The notes under the pieces: model-generated
What the model saw: only the letters and a program-made list of their open reading frames with translations
Databases searched by the model: none
Told to the model about the DNA's origin: nothing
Translations under genes and position numbers: made by a program
Part shown: in pieces, positions 13,074 to 13,595 of the stretch
How the letters are laid out: every line of letters begins with the position of its first letter
How positions within the stretch are numbered: the first letter of the stretch is position 1
DNA from: JBFHES01 sp041584015
Lineage (GTDB): Bacteria > Bacteroidota > Bacteroidia > Bacteroidales > M50B96
Direction of reading: 5' to 3'
Assembly: GCA_041584015.1 (NCBI GenBank)
Contig: JBFHES010000113.1
Coordinates: 1-13,595 of the forward strand
DNA length: 13,595 bases

Positions 13074-13595
13074 CTATTGCTTCACAAATCGACAAAAAAC
13101 TTGTTGCCCATCATTTGTTGTGAATGATAATACAAATAATCCTGAAGGTAACACACTTTGATTAATTTTCACAAAACTCTGACTTTGACTAACAACTTGA
13201 GAAGTAAGCACCTGTCCTGTAATGTTAAATACCTCTACTTTTCCTCCGTTGTGATAATCAGCTAATATTTCTATTTGCGAATTAGAACTAATAGGATTGG
13301 GCAACACTTTTAATGTAATATTGCTTTGTTCCACTCTAGGAACACTGTTAGATGAAGCTGAATAACAATCAGGATAAATCGGATTCTGAAACAGCAGGTT
13401 TCCGGAACTGCTCACACAGATGGTTTGTTCGTCATGATTTAATCCATTAATGCAATAAGCAATATTTCTGCACAAGCCATATTCACTCCCAATTGCATCA
13501 ATCCAAGCCTCTTCATAACAAAGCCAACTATTTCCGTTCATAAATCCATAAACTGATAAATAAATCGTTTTTCTTTCAACACCAAAATAGGAAAC
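13074..13595 (-). CDS. T9SS-secreted protein, C-terminal part only
   Basis: The reading frame is open to the right edge, so the N-terminus, with the expected signal peptide and main domains, lies outside. About 173 residues are visible. The last ~80 residues form a Por-secretion-system type A sorting domain: LKVLPNPISSNSQIEIL, then VEVFNITGQVLTSQVV, then SVLPSGLFVLSF and a final FCRFVKQ. This beta-sandwich tail is removed on export through the type IX machinery and leaves the protein anchored or free at the surface. The part before it is cysteine-rich (CYEEAW, GLCRNIAYCINGL, TICVSSSG, DCYS), with pairs that suggest disulfides in an extracellular protein. The catalytic or binding domain cannot be identified. 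No strong terminator was seen after its stop. Confidence 0.88.
   Translation of the reverse strand, partial: VSYFGVERKTIYLSVYGFMNGNSWLCYEEAWIDAIGSEYGLCRNIAYCINGLNHDEQTICVSSSGNLLFQNPIYPDCYSASSNSVPRVEQSNITLKVLPNPISSNSQIEILADYHNGGKVEVFNITGQVLTSQVVSQSQSFVKINQSVLPSGLFVLSFTTNDGQQVFCRFVKQ

Overview
The window looks like a chromosomal segment of a Bacteroidota bacterium, probably of the Marinilabiliales/Bacteroidales type. The support is a C-terminal Por/type IX secretion (T9SS) sorting domain, a TPR-repeat hybrid-topology histidine kinase, a Bacteroidota-style Crp/Fnr regulator, a two-CW protein and AT-rich intergenic DNA. A genus cannot be named from the sequence alone. No RNA gene, insertion sequence or CRISPR array was seen.

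Layout. Bases 3-1316 (+) hold the 3' part of a sodium:solute symporter gene. Bases 1471-4037 (+) hold a likely two-gene unit: a barrel-only Omp85/surface-antigen outer membrane protein and a GNAT-fold protein. Bases 4101-7890 (-) hold a compact five-gene operon read right to left: sulfide:quinone reductase-like flavoprotein, DUF1641 protein, single-cysteine DsrC/TusE protein, DsrE2-type protein, and an exported DUF302-like protein. A rho-independent terminator closes it at 4041-4078. Divergent from it is a cysteine-bearing Crp/Fnr regulator (8043-8738, +). The 152-base gap between them carries two FNR-type palindromes. Bases 8757-9506 (-) encode an unknown lipoprotein with a structured leader, and 9801-10127 (-) a small eight-cysteine two-CW protein. 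Bases 10557-12572 (+) encode a TPR sensor histidine kinase, whose stop codon overlaps that of a convergent TfoX-N-domain gene (12569-12880, -). The right edge (13074-13595, -) is the C-terminal end of a T9SS-secreted protein.

How the genes may work together. The centre of interest is the sqr-DUF1641-dsrC/tusE-dsrE2-DUF302 operon with its divergent regulator. The known families suggest that the flavoprotein takes electrons from sulfide or another low-molecular-weight sulfur compound to quinone, and that DsrE2 and the DsrC/TusE protein then carry the sulfane sulfur as a persulfide. The exported DUF302-like protein would act on the outer face of the membrane. No dsrAB, hdr, TusA or rhodanese gene is in the window, so the sulfur acceptor is unknown. 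The palindromes and the regulator's cysteines suggest control by oxygen, redox state or reactive sulfur; this is inference. The other genes appear to be independent units.
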